Assembly: GCA_963556195.1 (NCBI GenBank)
Contig: OY744528.1
Location: forward strand, 59,819,161-59,883,160
DNA from: Sepiola atlantica
Lineage: Eukaryota > Mollusca > Cephalopoda > Sepiida > Sepiolidae
Reading direction: 5' to 3'
DNA length: 64,000 nucleotides
Of this stretch, positions 12,296 through 24,240 are shown in pieces. Position 1 is the stretch's first letter, and the number at the start of each line of letters is the position of its first letter. The translations under genes and the position numbers were made by a program. The notes beneath the pieces are model-generated. The model had not been told where the DNA came from. It worked only from the letters and a program-made list of their open reading frames with translations, and searched no databases.

Positions 12296-12590
12296 TAGTA
12301 AGCTATGAAAATATATTTATGGGAATTAAGCTACACAGAGGCTCCCACATTTGATCCCCGTGGGGAATCTTCAGGCTAAAAGGCATTTTAGCCTGAAGTA
12401 TCCCTCCCGGGGATGAAACGTGGGAGCCTCTATGTAGCTTAATTGCCATAAATGTATTTTCATAGCTTACTACCTAGCTCTACTAACGTATCGAGCACTG
12501 TTGAAGTAAATACTGAAAATTGATACATAAAAAATTATATCTCCTTATAAAATTTTATGTGGATACATTAAATAGTAATATATATTATAT
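12296..12590. mobile_element. Family Y element, copy 1, with 177-bp palindrome
   Basis: 12296-12472 folds on itself: TAGTAAGCTATGAAAATATA...GAGGCTCCCAC pairs with the mirrored GTGGGAGCCTC...TCATAGCTTACTA, with few mismatches and a centre near 12384. A tail follows: CTAACGTATCGAGCACTGTT...CTCCTTATAAAATTTTATGT. TA-rich sequence borders it. Copies at 43388 and 61781 keep one arm plus the tail. It looks like a non-autonomous element; superfamily unknown. Confidence 0.88.
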
Positions 12591-12883
12591 ATATTATATA
12601 GTACAATATATTTTTTTTTTCATTTATCTAAACTATATTTACATTAAAACACTAATTAATTGGGGATGGATATAGTTAAAACAATGATTTTACTCAGAGA
12701 CTTCCATAATTTTAACAACAGACTTTGATAAATTTGTCAACTAACTGTGCCAGAAAAATAAAAGAATTAAAAAAAAATGTTTTGACTGTAATTCAATTTC
12801 CAACCGAATTTCGTGCAACCCACTTTCTCTCTGCCTTTCTCTCTCCAATCCAAATCGCTTCTGCTGCTTCCCAGCTGTCCTCT
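12591..12883. other. Spacer, no gene seen
   Basis: AT-rich on the left, turning CT-rich (CTTTCTCTCTGCCTTTCTCT) at 12820-12850 just beyond the end of the integrase fragment. Nothing recognisable. Confidence 0.5.
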
Positions 12884-13520
12884 TCATTTATATAAGCTGA
12901 TATCCCCCATATGCAAATCAGAGACCACAATAAACACCTGCACCAATGAAGAGAAGCGCACGTCTCCTACATGTCCAGGTGTGCCATTGACGACCACCGA
13001 CTGTGGACGACCTGGTCTGAATTTCGACGTGCAACGTCCGTGTGGATTTTTCACCCAAAGGGTGTCCCCCCCCCCCTTTAAAAAGTACAGAGCTCCCATG
13101 GTGATTCGGATGGGGCACAACATTGACCCCTTTCACTCTGATCTGGTATGAGTACAACAAATTGGCAGGTGCTGATGATGCAGACACATCATCCTTGGGG
13201 GTGACATTGTACCTATACACAGCCTCCATAACAGGGCAGCTCTTTCGTGCAGCAATCCACTTCACTGTCCTATGACACCTTTCTATAATACCATTTCCTG
13301 ATGGTCTGTATGCACAGCGTGGTCGGAAGTTTACACCCCAATGGTTCATGAACTGCCTAAAATGTTAGCTGCAGAAGGCAGTGTCATTATCAGCAAGAAT
13401 CTTGGCTGGGGGGGGGGGGCACGTTAAAAAACACTGATTCTAATTGCCAGATCACATGTGCAGTGTCTTGCCATTGTAGTGCCCATCAGATTGAAAACCG
13501 TGTTAGTCCACAATCGATCT
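12884..13520 (-). pseudogene. Ty3/gypsy-type integrase fragment, broken
   Basis: Read on the minus strand, the core of a retrotransposon integrase is visible in pieces. There is an IDCG-like first catalytic Asp near 13515, LADNDTAF with the second Asp near 13395, and NGIIERCHRTVK with the catalytic Glu near 13290. A C-terminal strand region (VKNPHGRCTSKF) lies in another frame at 12884-13070. Two in-frame stops (near 13488 and 13365) and a frame change at a run of nine C (about 13069-13077) break it; a G run at about 13409-13418 may add another. The integrase joins retrotransposon cDNA to chromosomal DNA. No reverse transcriptase, gag or LTR is seen beside it. The family resembles Ty3/gypsy pol; the clade is not assigned. 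Confidence 0.82.
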
Positions 13521-14075
13521 AGTAAATGATTTAGTAATGAAACCCTCTAGTAAATCTTATAACTTATTAAATAATTGAACAATCTATTAAATGTTATGAA
13601 TGATTAGATTATGAAAGCATAGTCTAAATGTAATAAATGATTTAATAATTAAACCATTTTGTAAATCTAACAAATTACTAAATAATTCTACCATCTACTA
13701 AATGTAATAAATGATTAAAATATGTAACCATCTATAAAATGCAATGAATTATTTAATAATTAAACCATCTAGTAAATGTAATAAATGATTTAATTATTAA
13801 ATTATCTACTAAATGTAATTAAATTATTTAATAATTAAAACATCTACTAAACGTAATAAATGATTTAATAATTAAATAATCTAGTAAATGTAATAAATTT
13901 ATTAATAATAAAACTATCTAGTCAATGATTTAATAATTAAACCATTATCTAAATGTAAAAAATGATTTAATAATACACCGATCTTGTAAATGTAATAAAT
14001 GATTTAATAATTAAACCATATAGTAAATGTAATAAATGTAATATTTTTAAAAATAATTAACCAATCTATTAACGT
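13515..14075. repeat. ~37-bp degenerate minisatellite
   Basis: Around fifteen diverged copies of a unit close to CTAGTAAATGTAATAAATGA followed by TTTAATAATTAAACCAT. Copies vary from 30 to 40 bases. The array starts exactly where the integrase fragment ends. Non-coding. Confidence 0.9.
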
Positions 14076-14369
14076 TCCAACTATTAAGGTGTGTCGACCT
14101 AAAGGCGTCTTGAGTTTCTAGTTTTTAGTCGAACGGTTTGTTTTTTGTTGTTTTTTTTTACTTTTTCAGGTTTACTTTAGGTTTTAGTCAAATGCTTTTT
14201 TGACTATTAAATATAGGAAAGCAATGTTTTATTTTATTTTCACCTCTCCTATTTACATGTAATTGTGTCCCCCGATTTATTATGACTGCTGTTTTTATAA
14301 CCTTAAATATATATAGACTAATTATTTTTAATCATACATTTTTAAATATATATCTACACTGACTAGATG

Positions 14370-14411
<42 letters not shown>

Positions 14412-14489
14412 ATCTACAAACAGACTGTTCTTTAATTTTTGAGATGAGGAATGATAATTTGCATAATTTGGGTTATTCTGGCTACTGTT
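14076..14489. other. Spacer with (TA)n
   Basis: T-rich sequence and a pure (TA)n tract at about 14376-14408. A TCATCTA/TAGATGA pair flanks the tract (TGACTAGATGACTATAATA on the left, TATAGTCATCTACA on the right), making a small TA-centred palindrome at about 14360-14416. No gene. Confidence 0.6.
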
Positions 14490-14660
14490 CTCATCTTGAA
14501 TGTTTTTTTTCACAATGTTTCGGCTGCTGTAACTGTCGACCTTTTTCAGGTATATATTTTCGAACTCGAGAATATAAGACAGCACATTAAAAACAAGAAT
14601 AGGTTTAAGGCTCCCAAAACTCATACTAGTAGTGTCTGCAAGGACCCGTGGCACAGTTGA
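14490..14660 (-). repeat. Dispersed GTTTCGGC...CAGG motif, degenerate
   Basis: TTTTTTTTCACAATGTTTCG GCTGCTGTAAC then GACCTTTTTCAGG (about 14505-14560) matches, at family level, the motif at 41310-41350. On the minus strand it reads CCTGAAAAAGGTC...GCCGAAACATTGTG, reminiscent of the hairpins near Penelope-like elements (see 57813 and 59587). The following 100 bases have no recognisable content. Confidence 0.4.
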
Positions 14661-17174
14661 TATAGTCCTAAGTAAAATTCAGATCTAAGTGATAGTCATC
14701 TGAAGGTTTAAGGTTTAAAAAATTGTGAGTTACTGAAGACTTCTCCTAAATCAAACTCTTCAAAGTAGCATGCCTGGCATCCAAGATATTGAAACAATTA
14801 CAAGTAAAAAGTTTCCTTTGGCGTTGATAAGGCTGATGCTAACAAGCAAACTAGGAAGATATGAGTCTTTGAATGGTTTACACTCTTAAATCATTCATTT
14901 GATAAAAAATACTAACCATTTCAATACTAACTGAACCAATTATTTTTTCTCTACTTAAAAATATCCCCTGGGAAGGGGAGATAAATTGTTATTAATATGG
15001 CCATTTATGTATGTTAGGGACAACCATTGTAATCTTTTGTAATATGTCCATTTATGTGCATGTATGAATAAATAAGTAATATGTGTCCTATTTGCATTGT
15101 TTCTTTAGGAAGCCAGCTTCCATCATCTTTAGGTATGATGAATGAAGATGAAGAAACTACATTTGCCTTATGTCGTCATTCTGAAGAAGTTATCGCACAT
15201 AGCTAATAGAGATAATTATGCTGCACATGAAAACTGTTTTTGCAATATATCGTAGTGGCTTCTTCTCTTTTTGAAATGGCTTATCAAAAACTCGAAACAA
15301 AATAAAACGCATTTTTTGCTGAATATCAAAATGATCAAGCCTAAAGTGTTTGAGCTTTGTAGTTCAAGTGGCTATTAAGCAGACAAATAACGTTTGATAA
15401 GAACACTCTCTCTGTAAATTGTCATAATTGAGGTTCAAATATTTCCACTTGATTAACAGGATTCTATTATTGATTTTTGAGCGTTATTCTTTTACTCTTT
15501 GGCTGTACTTTGCGTTAGATTGATTTTGTTAAAAGAGACACAGACCATTAAATAGGTTTTTTGAGGTCAGAGTTTTAGAAGTGGAAAAAAAACCCAAACC
15601 ATTACTACCAAGCGTAATAAGATTCCTCAAAAACCACAACTTAAAATGTATAGAGACACTGCAGTAGAGTGTTTGAAAAGCGTAGCAAAAGTGAAGTACA
15701 GTGTGAGTTGCCTACCACTGCTGACAATGGTACTCTCCCCGTCGATTGAAGAGGCAATAAAGAAACAACAACTAGTCTGCACATGCTGATGCATGCTGCA
15801 ATTTAAGGCAGGAAAGACATAAGGTCTTTTATGAAGAATGCTGTGCGATGTTCGAAGATAAGTGATAGTGTGGTCTGGATGAATGTTTTATAAACAATGG
15901 AATATGCAAACCGACACTAGTCTTCATTCATCTCAGTAATCCCCAAAATTCAGTCTAACAAAAAACTGTCTATTTTCATGAATTGCCTGTACTAACTCGG
16001 ACAGTCAAAGTATTAAATACGTTTGTGGTTCTTGCTAGTGTGTGTAGGAATTCAGTCGAATATTAAATGTTTTACTCCCACCAATTATTTTTTTGATCTG
16101 CAACTTCGAATCTTGACATTGAAACTGTACCCATCTTGTTTGCATCCTTTTTTTGTAATAGATTTTCGATTCAAACACAGACATTAATTGTGTTTTAACC
16201 ACTGCGTATTATGAGTCAACCAAGGTGCATCAAATAGTTAAATTTTGAGAAACTTCATTGAGACGTTATCATTTCTTATGACATTATGTCATTCATAGTG
16301 CATTCACAGTTTAAACTCATAGATGATATAATTTTTTATGAAAGCAAATTTCTTGCATCACAAAAGATTATAACTGCTACAGAGGCATTTAAAAACATTT
16401 GAAGTTACTCTCATCGGCTCATTTATTAACTTTAAATATTGGTAGGTACCTTAGTATAAATATTAGTTGAAAATATATTTGTTTAGGTGGATCTAGTCTT
16501 CGAGATATTGTAGTTGGATAAGACAGCAGAGTTCTAATGGGTGACCTTCTTGTAAAATCTATAATCGAGGGTAAAGGAATTAATGCTATTTCTCCGGATA
16601 TGACGTCAGACAGACGTTTGCAAGAGTAGTGGTTGCTATCTTTTGGGGAGTTTTGTGTAGAAATTAGAAGAAAAGACAAATAAAACACACATGCACGCAT
16701 GACGACCAGCAAGCATGATTTTAATAAATAAGGATGATTTAAACTGTTCATTTTTTATGACTATATCATAAGTAAATGGTTACTATGTAAAAGTATGGAA
16801 ACATTGAATCCATACAGACACGCAATACTCGGCTGATGCTGCTACCAGTGGTTATGCATGTCAGCAGTCGGGTTAGAAATAGCAAGCGTGATGAGTTGAT
16901 CTACAATGAATATAGAATTCTGAAAGCGACAAATAGACTCACTCCATGCTAAATTACCAGAGATTTGGCACAAAAAGCTTTATGACCATAGTTCAATTAT
17001 TTGAAAACATCCAAAACAAATTGGAAAAATGTGCAAAGTGGAAATTGTGTTTTTCCTGAGCTTTCACTCGAGGGACGAACACACTGTTCACAACCTAAGG
17101 ATGTCTTTTCATGAGGAATACTAAGAAAAGATAAGATAATTAAATGTGGAGATTCTTTTTTAATGGCTCATCAC
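14661..17174. other. 2.5 kb without recognisable features
   Basis: AT-rich, apparently single-copy sequence within this window. The longest frame (16419-16751 minus, 110 codons) has no family motif. I see no tandem array, no TIR pair and no RNA-like fold of note. Confidence 0.5.
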
Positions 17175-17565
17175 TTATCAAAGCCTGTGGGCCACTCAAG
17201 GATAAGAGTTAACGCGATTGTCAGTTGGACAATGAACAACATGATGAGAAGATCGGAAACGATGTGTGGAATGATGGACAGGGGTTAGGGTTAGTTAAGA
17301 AGGCGGCTCAACAAATATTTGTTAACATTGGACTGACTTGAAAACGACCATGTTGTATTTAGCTGAAAAGTAGCCCTGTGATATTGTATTCCACTGATGG
17401 GAAGCTGTAGGAAAAAATCTTTGTCATGTAAGTTCAGTTTGGTTTTAGGTACACAGAGGCAGAAAGGAAAGTTCTTTGGAGTGGTTGTAGCTAGACGAGT
17501 TCTTACTGTGAATGTTTTACAACGGAGTACAGTCAAGCACCTACTATGAAAATAACGATGTATAG
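17175..17565 (-). pseudogene. LINE family B 3' end (reverse transcriptase C-terminus)
   Basis: On the minus strand an 81-codon frame (17291-17536) ends with NVNKYLL, the usual C-terminal helix of jockey/CR1-type LINE reverse transcriptase ORFs, after a KTFTVRTRLATTTPKNFPF stretch. The DNA is clearly homologous to 35945-36365 and, for its 3' part, to 24045-24240: ACTCAAGGAT, ATTTGTTAACAT, GACTTGAAAACGACCA. Only the last ~90 codons and the 3' untranslated region remain, so this is a dead 5'-truncated copy. Confidence 0.7.
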
Positions 17566-18420
17566 ATCTTAATCTTTTTCAATTAAAAGAACATTTTATA
17601 AGTGGATATTGATAGTGTATTTTTTGTATGAGGAAGGGTAAGTGATATTTTGATTACCAGCATGGAGCCCAGCCTTCCCCCTAATAAAAACATACAGCAA
17701 TTGAAATTTACTATTTTAATCGCTGGCTGGGATTCATTTTACCCAGTAACCTTTCATCACTGTCATCAGTGTCTGTCGTTGTTTGTAATGAAGTATTTGG
17801 AGATTGGATGATGTCATCATATTAATTTTAAGCTTATTTACGGATCCATATCTACTTTGTTATCAAATAGTTTTAAATATGATCTATATTGTAATTACGT
17901 TATCACACCGGTTCTCGTTAGATAAACAACGTTGAGCTTGGTTAGTACCAGATTGGTGACAATTTGGAAATAACAGGGGTATTACATAGAAAGAGAGCGA
18001 CACCTCCCTGCTAAAAACTTCAAAAACTAACATCATAAAATTCATCTCCCCTGACTAGAATATGCATGCGACCAGGAACCGCTTGTAAATTAAATATTTC
18101 CTAGAAACTTCTTTCTTCGGAGGAAGTCAGCTCAACATGCCCAGGGTTAATGCCACACCAGGATATTGTAGTTGAACACGTTTTGTCTGTTGATACCTTA
18201 TAGGCTCTGCCTATATGAGATGCTGGTGTGTTATAAGAGGGTAAAAATGTTAATACTACGACTGTTACTATTCCTAATAATAAAAACAATAAATGCTTAT
18301 AGGATCTAGGCTAAAAAACTATTGAACAGAATTGCACAGAATTTAGTATGAAGTATCCCAGTGTCATAAGTGAAATAATGCTAATACTACTATTATTGTT
18401 GCTACTGATGCTACTGATGC

Positions 18421-18457
<37 letters not shown>

Positions 18458-18649
18458 CACATATGGGTTTAAAACTACTGATAAATTTCACCAAGTTTAG
18501 CATGAAGCATCAATGGCATGTCGTCTGTGTTTATAAAATAATACGCTTTCACACACATCAATAAAAATGAGATCGTCCAATCAGAAAAGATTGTGATTAG
18601 TGATTTATCTAATGTCGCTAATATAAAACAAAATCCGACTTTATTCAGG
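17566..18649. other. Spacer with (AAT)n
   Basis: No coding region. A trinucleotide (AAT)n tract lies at about 18419-18456, preceded by imperfect ATGCTACTG repeats. A 62-codon minus-strand frame (18101-18289) shows no motif. Confidence 0.55.
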
Positions 18650-19275
18650 GTAATTGCAAATCAAATCATCCAGACCATATCAGCCATACTTCTCAGATTT
18701 TCTTCAAACTTTCCCCAGTTGTTAGTATCATAAACACTAGACAATTATGACATTTTGAGCTTGTAACTCTAAGCGGTTTCCAAAATATTGCTTTTTAAGA
18801 TTTTAGGTATGTCGCAAAAGGCTGCGAAATCGCGACATTAGAAAATTACATTTTTGTGCATAACATGAATTTTACACTATCTAGAATGTTATAAATCTTA
18901 TACAGGCAAGGTTTTCTGAATAAAGACTCCATATATCACACTTAGAACCTCTAAAATAAACTGTTTTTGAGTTATTTGGGTGTGGGACTACTAAGCTTCA
19001 AACAGTATGTGGCAATATTGGAAAATGAACATTTTCTTTTTCTCTGTCTTCTAAACAGTTTAAACTTTTTCTCATCCAAAAATGAAGTCTTGTTCTACCT
19101 TCATTAGCTCACAATTTAACTTAAGAAATGGACATTTTTTTCGGGTTGAGACACATCGCGACCATACGGTCTTGCGGTTTCCACTTGAGGATAAGAAAAC
19201 CCAAAACCAAATTTATCACATTTTAATTTCGCTGCAGTTAATTTAATGCATAGACAGAAAATTTATCTTCTAATC
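18650..19275. repeat. Left terminal inverted repeat
   Basis: About 625 bp. It carries a single copy of the ~83-bp unit that is expanded in the right TIR (TTCAAACTTTCCCCAGTTGT...GACATTTTGAGC, near 18702-18757). A segment at about 19110-19175 (CACATCGCGACCATACGGTC) has no match in the right TIR and is either an insertion here or a deletion there. Confidence 0.82.
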
Positions 19276-19334
19276 TTTTTTTTTAACTAAATTTTATTTT
19301 GATGAATATTTTTTTTTCAGAGTAAATAAATACA

Positions 19335-20565
19335 ATGTCACAGAAAACAAACATATGCAGCTTCAGAGAACTGTTGACGACATCATGTCACAAACTCCAT
19401 TTCACCAGATGTTATGGGTTAAAGCAACTTATCGACTATGATGAAGACACTTTTAATTTGTGGCGAGCAGGTCTGTTGGAAGATCATGGTGAAAATATTA
19501 TTATTTGTTTGCATCACCAACAAGTGCTTGCTAACATCTTTGAGCAACATAGAACCAAGTGCTGTAGTATATTAAAGATTCATAGACAAAAAAACAAGGA
19601 TTGAAAAGGATTACCCTGGATATGGCGAAGCAACTTGAAGCAAAAAAATGTCGATGTTCAACCAGGTCACATGCTTTGCCGTCAATGCATAACTGTATAT
19701 GAAAACATCATTAATGCAAGTTTCTCCGACACAGAGGTGGAGGAGACTTCAATAGATGGTGCTGATGATGATGGCTTGGATGATGCAACACACAATGAGA
19801 CACCAAGAAAACGTCTCAATACGAGTTTGGAAACGGTTGGCATGTCTCCAGTAAATCTACAGTGTACCACAACACAGTGGTGTTACAAGTGTACGATGTA
19901 AACAAGGATGTACTGGACACCTTTAACTGTTTTTCAGGGAATTGATGCAGGGTGGAAAGCAGCAGAGTTAGAACCGCTGCATGATGCTATGAAGGAAAAA
20001 TTGAAGATTGCTTTGTATCCTGAGAAGATTCAGATATTGCACTGATTACTGACAATTGGTTTCGAGAGTATGCATCAAACAAGTTAATGTGAGTGAATAT
20101 CTGATTCAAACTGCTTGTGAATTAAAGAAGGTTGATGGAATCCTTACGAAACCTGCGCTAAAATAAAGGTAACAAACTTCCACAGAATTTCTTGATCTCG
20201 TCCAAAGTTTCTATGAAGATGACGAATACAGTCAACAGATGTCTGGAAAGAAAGACTATGTGAGCATCGATCGAAATATGTCCAAACAAAAGCTATTAGT
20301 TCTGTGCAATCAATCAGAACTGCACAATGCATTCATAGACAAATATCCCAACATAAGCAAGCTGATGTAGATGTCCAATTCATGGATGACGGAAAACATT
20401 CAACTAGCCAGCCAGAATGTGGTGATAGCTGCTATGTTCCTACTCTATGTGCTATACAGGAACCTTCTACAGTCAGTGGAAGGACTTACAGCATCTGTGA
20501 TGAAAATTATGATAAAACGATTGCTGCGTTTACAAAGCCTCATTTCTGAACAGCTGTTGATTTGA
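19335..20565 (+). pseudogene. Transposase-like protein remnant, frameshifted
   Basis: Pieces of one protein are visible. Codons from ATG 19335 encode FRELLTTSCHKLHFTRCYGL and a His/Cys-rich part ending in a TGA at 19602. The same product resumes after a frame change in an A-run near 19642-19648 with GHMLCRQC, a zinc-knuckle-like Cys pair, and an acidic linker (DTEVEE, DDDGLDD). A later piece near 20175-20370 reads SFYEDDEYSQQMSGKKDYVS and KQKLLVLCN. TTTTTTTTCAG at 19310-19320, 15 bases before the ATG, looks like a 3' splice site. The catalytic C-terminal part expected after 20370 is not visible. Position between long TIRs supports transposase; the fragments resemble hypothetical proteins of invertebrate transposons but I do not recognise a named superfamily. 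Confidence 0.6.
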
Positions 20566-20589
20566 TGTTTGGAAAACATACTATGATGC

Positions 20590-22755
20590 ACTTTATAAAT
20601 AACTTCTAATTTTCTGTTGATACATTAAATTTACTATAGCAAAATGAAAAATTAATTTTGTGATAAATTTGGGTTTACTTATTCTCCTGTGGAAACAGTA
20701 AATGGACAAAGAACAAGACTTCATTTTTTGATGAAAGAAAGTTCAAACTGTGTAGAACACAGAAAAAGATCATTTTCATTTTCCAATAGTAATATATACT
20801 GTTTGCGACTTGGTAGTCCCACACCCAAATTCAAGCAAACATGTACAATAACTCACAAACAGTTGATTTTTAAAGGTTTAAAGTATGAGTTTTGGATTCC
20901 TTGCACAAAGAAAAACTTGCCTGTACAAATTTTTAATGTTCTAGCTAGTCTAGACTTCATTTTATGCACAAAAATGTAATTTTCTAATGTCGTGATTTCA
21001 CAGCCTTTCACGACATCTCTGAAATCTTAAAAATGCAATATTTTGGGAAACTGCTTGGAGTTACAAGCTCAAATTTTCAGGGTTGTTTAGTTTTTATGAT
21101 ACTAAAAACTGGAGGAGTTTGAAGATAATAAGAAAGGTATGGGTGACATTTTCAAATTTTCAGGGTTGTTTAGTTTTTATGATACTAAAAACTGGGGGAG
21201 TTTGAAAGTAATATGAAAAGTATGGGTGATATTTTCAAATTTTCAGGGTTGTTTAGTTTTTATGATACTAAAAACTGGGGGAGTTTGAAGATAATATGAA
21301 AGGTATGGGTGACATTTTCAAATTTTCAGGGTTGTTTAGTTTTTATGATACTAAAAACTGAGGGGAGTTTGAAAGTAATATGAAAAGTATGGTGATATTT
21401 TCAAATTTTCAGGATTTTTTAGTTTTTATGATACTAAAAACTGGGGGTTTTGAAAGTAATATCAAAGGTATGGGTGACATTTTCAAATTTTAAGGGTTGT
21501 TTAGTTTTTATGATTCTAAAAACTGGCGGAGTTTGAAGATAATATGAAAGATATGGGTGACATTTTCAAATTTTCAGGGTTGTTTAGTTTTTATGATACT
21601 AAAAACTGGGGGAGTTTGAAAGTAATATGAAAAGTATGGGTGATATTTTCAAATTTTCAGGGTTGTTTAGTTTTTATGATACTAAAAACTGGGGGAGTTT
21701 GAAAGTAATATGAAAAGTATAGGTGATATTTTCAAATTTTAAGGGTTGTTTTATTTTTATGATACTAAAAACTGGGGGAGTTTGAAGATAATATGAAAGG
21801 TATGGGTGACATTTTCAAATTTTCAGGGTTGTTTAGTTTTTATGAAACTAAAAACTGGGGGAGTTTGAAAGTAATATGAAAAGTATGGGGGATATTTTCA
21901 AATTTTCAGGGTTGTTTAGTTTTTATGATACTAAAACTGGGGGAGTTTAAAAGTAATATGAAAGGTATGGGAGACATTTTCAAATTTTCAGGGTTGTTTA
22001 GTTTTCATGATACTAAAAACTGGGGGGGTTTGAAGATAATATGAAAGGTATGGGTGACATTTTCAAATTTTCAGGGTTGTTTAGTTTTTATGATACTAAA
22101 AACTGGGGGAGTTTGAAAGTAATATGAAAAGTATGGGTGATATTTTCAAATTTTCAGGGTTGTTTTATTTTTATGATACTAAAAACTGGGGTAGTTTGAA
22201 GATAATATGAAAGGTATGGGTGACATTTTCAAATTTTCAGGGTTGTTTAGTTTTTATGATACTAAAAACTGGGGGAGTTTGAAAGTAATATGAAAGGTAT
22301 GGGTGATATTTTCAAATTTTCAGGGTAATTTAGTTATTATGATACTAAAAACTGGGGGAGTTTGAAGATAATATGAAAGGTATGGGTGATATTTTCAAAT
22401 TTTCAGGGTTGTTTAGTTTTTATGATACTAAAACTGGGGGAGTTTGAAAGTAATATGAAAGGTATGGGTGACATTTTCAAATTTTCAGGGTTGTTTAGTT
22501 TTTATGATACTAAAAACTGGGGGAGTTTGAAGATAATATGAAAGGTATGGGAGACATTTTCAAATTTTCAGGGTTGTTTAGTTTTTATGATACTAAAAAC
22601 TGGGGGAGTTTGAAGATAATATGAAAGGTATGGGTGACATTTTCAAATTTTCAGGGTTGTTTCGTTTTTATGATACTAAAAACTGGGGGAGTTTGAAGAT
22701 AATATGAAAGATATGGGTGACATTTTCAAATTTTCCTGGATGATTTGATATGGAA
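20590..22755. repeat. Right terminal inverted repeat, internally expanded
   Basis: Inner part 20590-21077 mirrors 18750-19275 of the left TIR. Outer part 21078-22735 is a tandem array of the 83-bp unit, and the last ~20 bases (22735-22755) mirror the outermost left end. The array therefore arose inside the TIR, not beside it. Confidence 0.8.
21078..22735. repeat. 83-bp tandem array, 20 copies
   Basis: The unit runs CAGGGTTGTTTAGTTTTTAT, GATACTAAAAACTGGGGGAG, TTTGAAGATAATATGAAAGG, TATGGGTGACATTTTCAAAT, TTT. Copies start near 21078, 21161, 21244, 21327, 21411, 21493, 21576, 21659, 21742, 21826, 21909, 21991, 22074, 22157, 22240, 22323, 22406, 22488, 22571 and 22654. Two alternating variants (TTTGAAGATAATATGAAAGG and TTTGAAAGTAATATGAAAAG) suggest some expansion by dimers. 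Each unit contains a short palindrome (TTTTTATGATACTAAAAA). Confidence 0.97.
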
Positions 22756-24044
22756 TTTACTTCCATTTTAAAATGAATTGCTCAAAAATCAAATTCTATC
22801 GTCTCATCGACTAACAAAGTACGATTTTAAATAGATACATTTCAAAAAGTGACATTTGTTTTATTGATTTGAAGAATATTTAGCTTACAATTATTTTTAT
22901 GGTAAGAAGACAGAATATTTATTGTTTTAAAAAGAATTAAATTGCTACAAGTTTAAATAAAGAAAGAAAAGACATAACTACTGATAGTAATGAACACTTG
23001 AGGGTAAAAACTATTGTATTCCACCAAATTCTACACGAAGGATCTTTGACACAAAATGCATGTCGTAAGAGGGTCAACACTACTACTACTACTATTACTA
23101 CTACTACTACATCACTTATGTCTTAAAAACTATTGCGTAATATTCCAACAAAATTCTTATGACCCTCTGAAAAAACTAGACTCAAGGCCGTCCTTTTCAG
23201 TGGATTTTTAGCTGGTAATTAAAAACACATTTTACCTCGAAGAAGTTGATTCTACAAGAGACATGATCTCATCTCTTTAACCCATTGTTATTTATCACAA
23301 TCGTCAATGTGACCCGTCCTAAAAGGACAACGGATGCTGGCATTTTAATCCTTTCCTACTTCGTATCTCAAAAATGGCAATAACCATTAAGCAAGTTACC
23401 CAATCCTGGATGATGAAGGGTTAGGGTTATTGATATCTCTGAGAATATGACAATAATGAGAATTGGCTTCAGATAGCAAACCAGTGTTAAAGAAAGAGAA
23501 TAAGAGGCCCTAAATTGAAAGGCCTGGGAGCAAAGCTTACATCTTACATGTTGATACACATGCAGAGAGAAGCCATACGTATGGATCAATAATGTGACAA
23601 AAGATCACAGAATTAGGAAGCATTTGTCTTGAGTAAATAGAGAAATGAAAAAGGAAGGGAGTACAGACGTTTCTTATGCTGCTAATCTCAAATGATATTA
23701 GGTTCTCGTTTATGGTTGCCTGCTATTAAAGTATTAAACTAACACAAAGAAATGTAACGCTCTTCAGGGGAGAAAAGGCAAATTAACAAAAGCATTCATA
23801 TATTAACTTGAGAAAATACAATTAAATAAAGGGGAAAGCAAAATGAAAATATTTTAGTACGATAAAAATATTAGGTAAACAAAGTTATGAAATTGTTTTT
23901 AAAGAGCACAAGAAAATAAGAATCTTTTAAAATATATTTACTAAACTTTTGGTAAAAACTTTAAAACAAGGGAAATATATTTGTGGTATACAGTTTTTAA
24001 AAGAATTTATATAAAAGAGAAAGTTTCTTTTATACCGTTTGGGA
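22756..24044. other. Spacer, no gene seen
   Basis: AT-rich sequence with a (CTA)n tract at about 23082-23110. Frames up to 73 codons lack motifs. Confidence 0.5.
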
Positions 24045-24240
24045 CCCATTTATCAAGGCCAAGAGCCACTCAAGGATGAAGGATGGAAACGATTGTCAGC
24101 TGAAAGATGAGGAACGATCAATGGTACGACAGAGGTATGATTACTTAAGGGGTCGTTTATGACAAGTATTTGTTGACATGGGATTATATAGATTAAAAAG
24201 GCAGTCGAGACAGAAAGTGACGGGGAGTCGATAGCCATCA
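24045..24240 (-). repeat. LINE family B 3' fragment
   Basis: Homologous to 17175-17340: GAGCCACTCAAGGAT, ACGATTGTCAG, CAAGTATTTGTTGACAT. It retains only the 3' untranslated region and the extreme coding end, in minus orientation. Confidence 0.6.

Larger units (their letters stand above)
18650..22755 (+). mobile_element. Long-TIR DNA transposon, degenerate
   Basis: Matching inverted ends define the element. TAATTGCAAATCAAATCATCCAG near 18650 pairs with CTGGATGATTTGATATGGAATTTAC ending near 22755. Inside that, both TIRs share a long series of segments: ATTTTGAGCTTGTAACTC, GCGACATTAGAAAATTACAT, TTTGGGTGTGGGACTAC, AATGAAGTCTTGTTCT and AAATTTATCACA. The left TIR spans about 625 bp. The right TIR holds the same segments plus an expansion of an 83-bp unit (21078-22735). 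The centre (19335-20565) carries transposase-like remnants. Both arms have diverged by small indels and substitutions, so the copy is old. I could not assign the superfamily, and no target-site duplication is clear. Confidence 0.85.

Noticed and set aside
12813..13151. 112-codon plus-strand frame
   Set aside because: It is antisense to the integrase fragment, which explains the open frame better.
21078..22735. CRISPR-like regular array
   Set aside because: Units are contiguous without unique spacers, the sequence is an animal-type genome, and the array is part of a transposon TIR.
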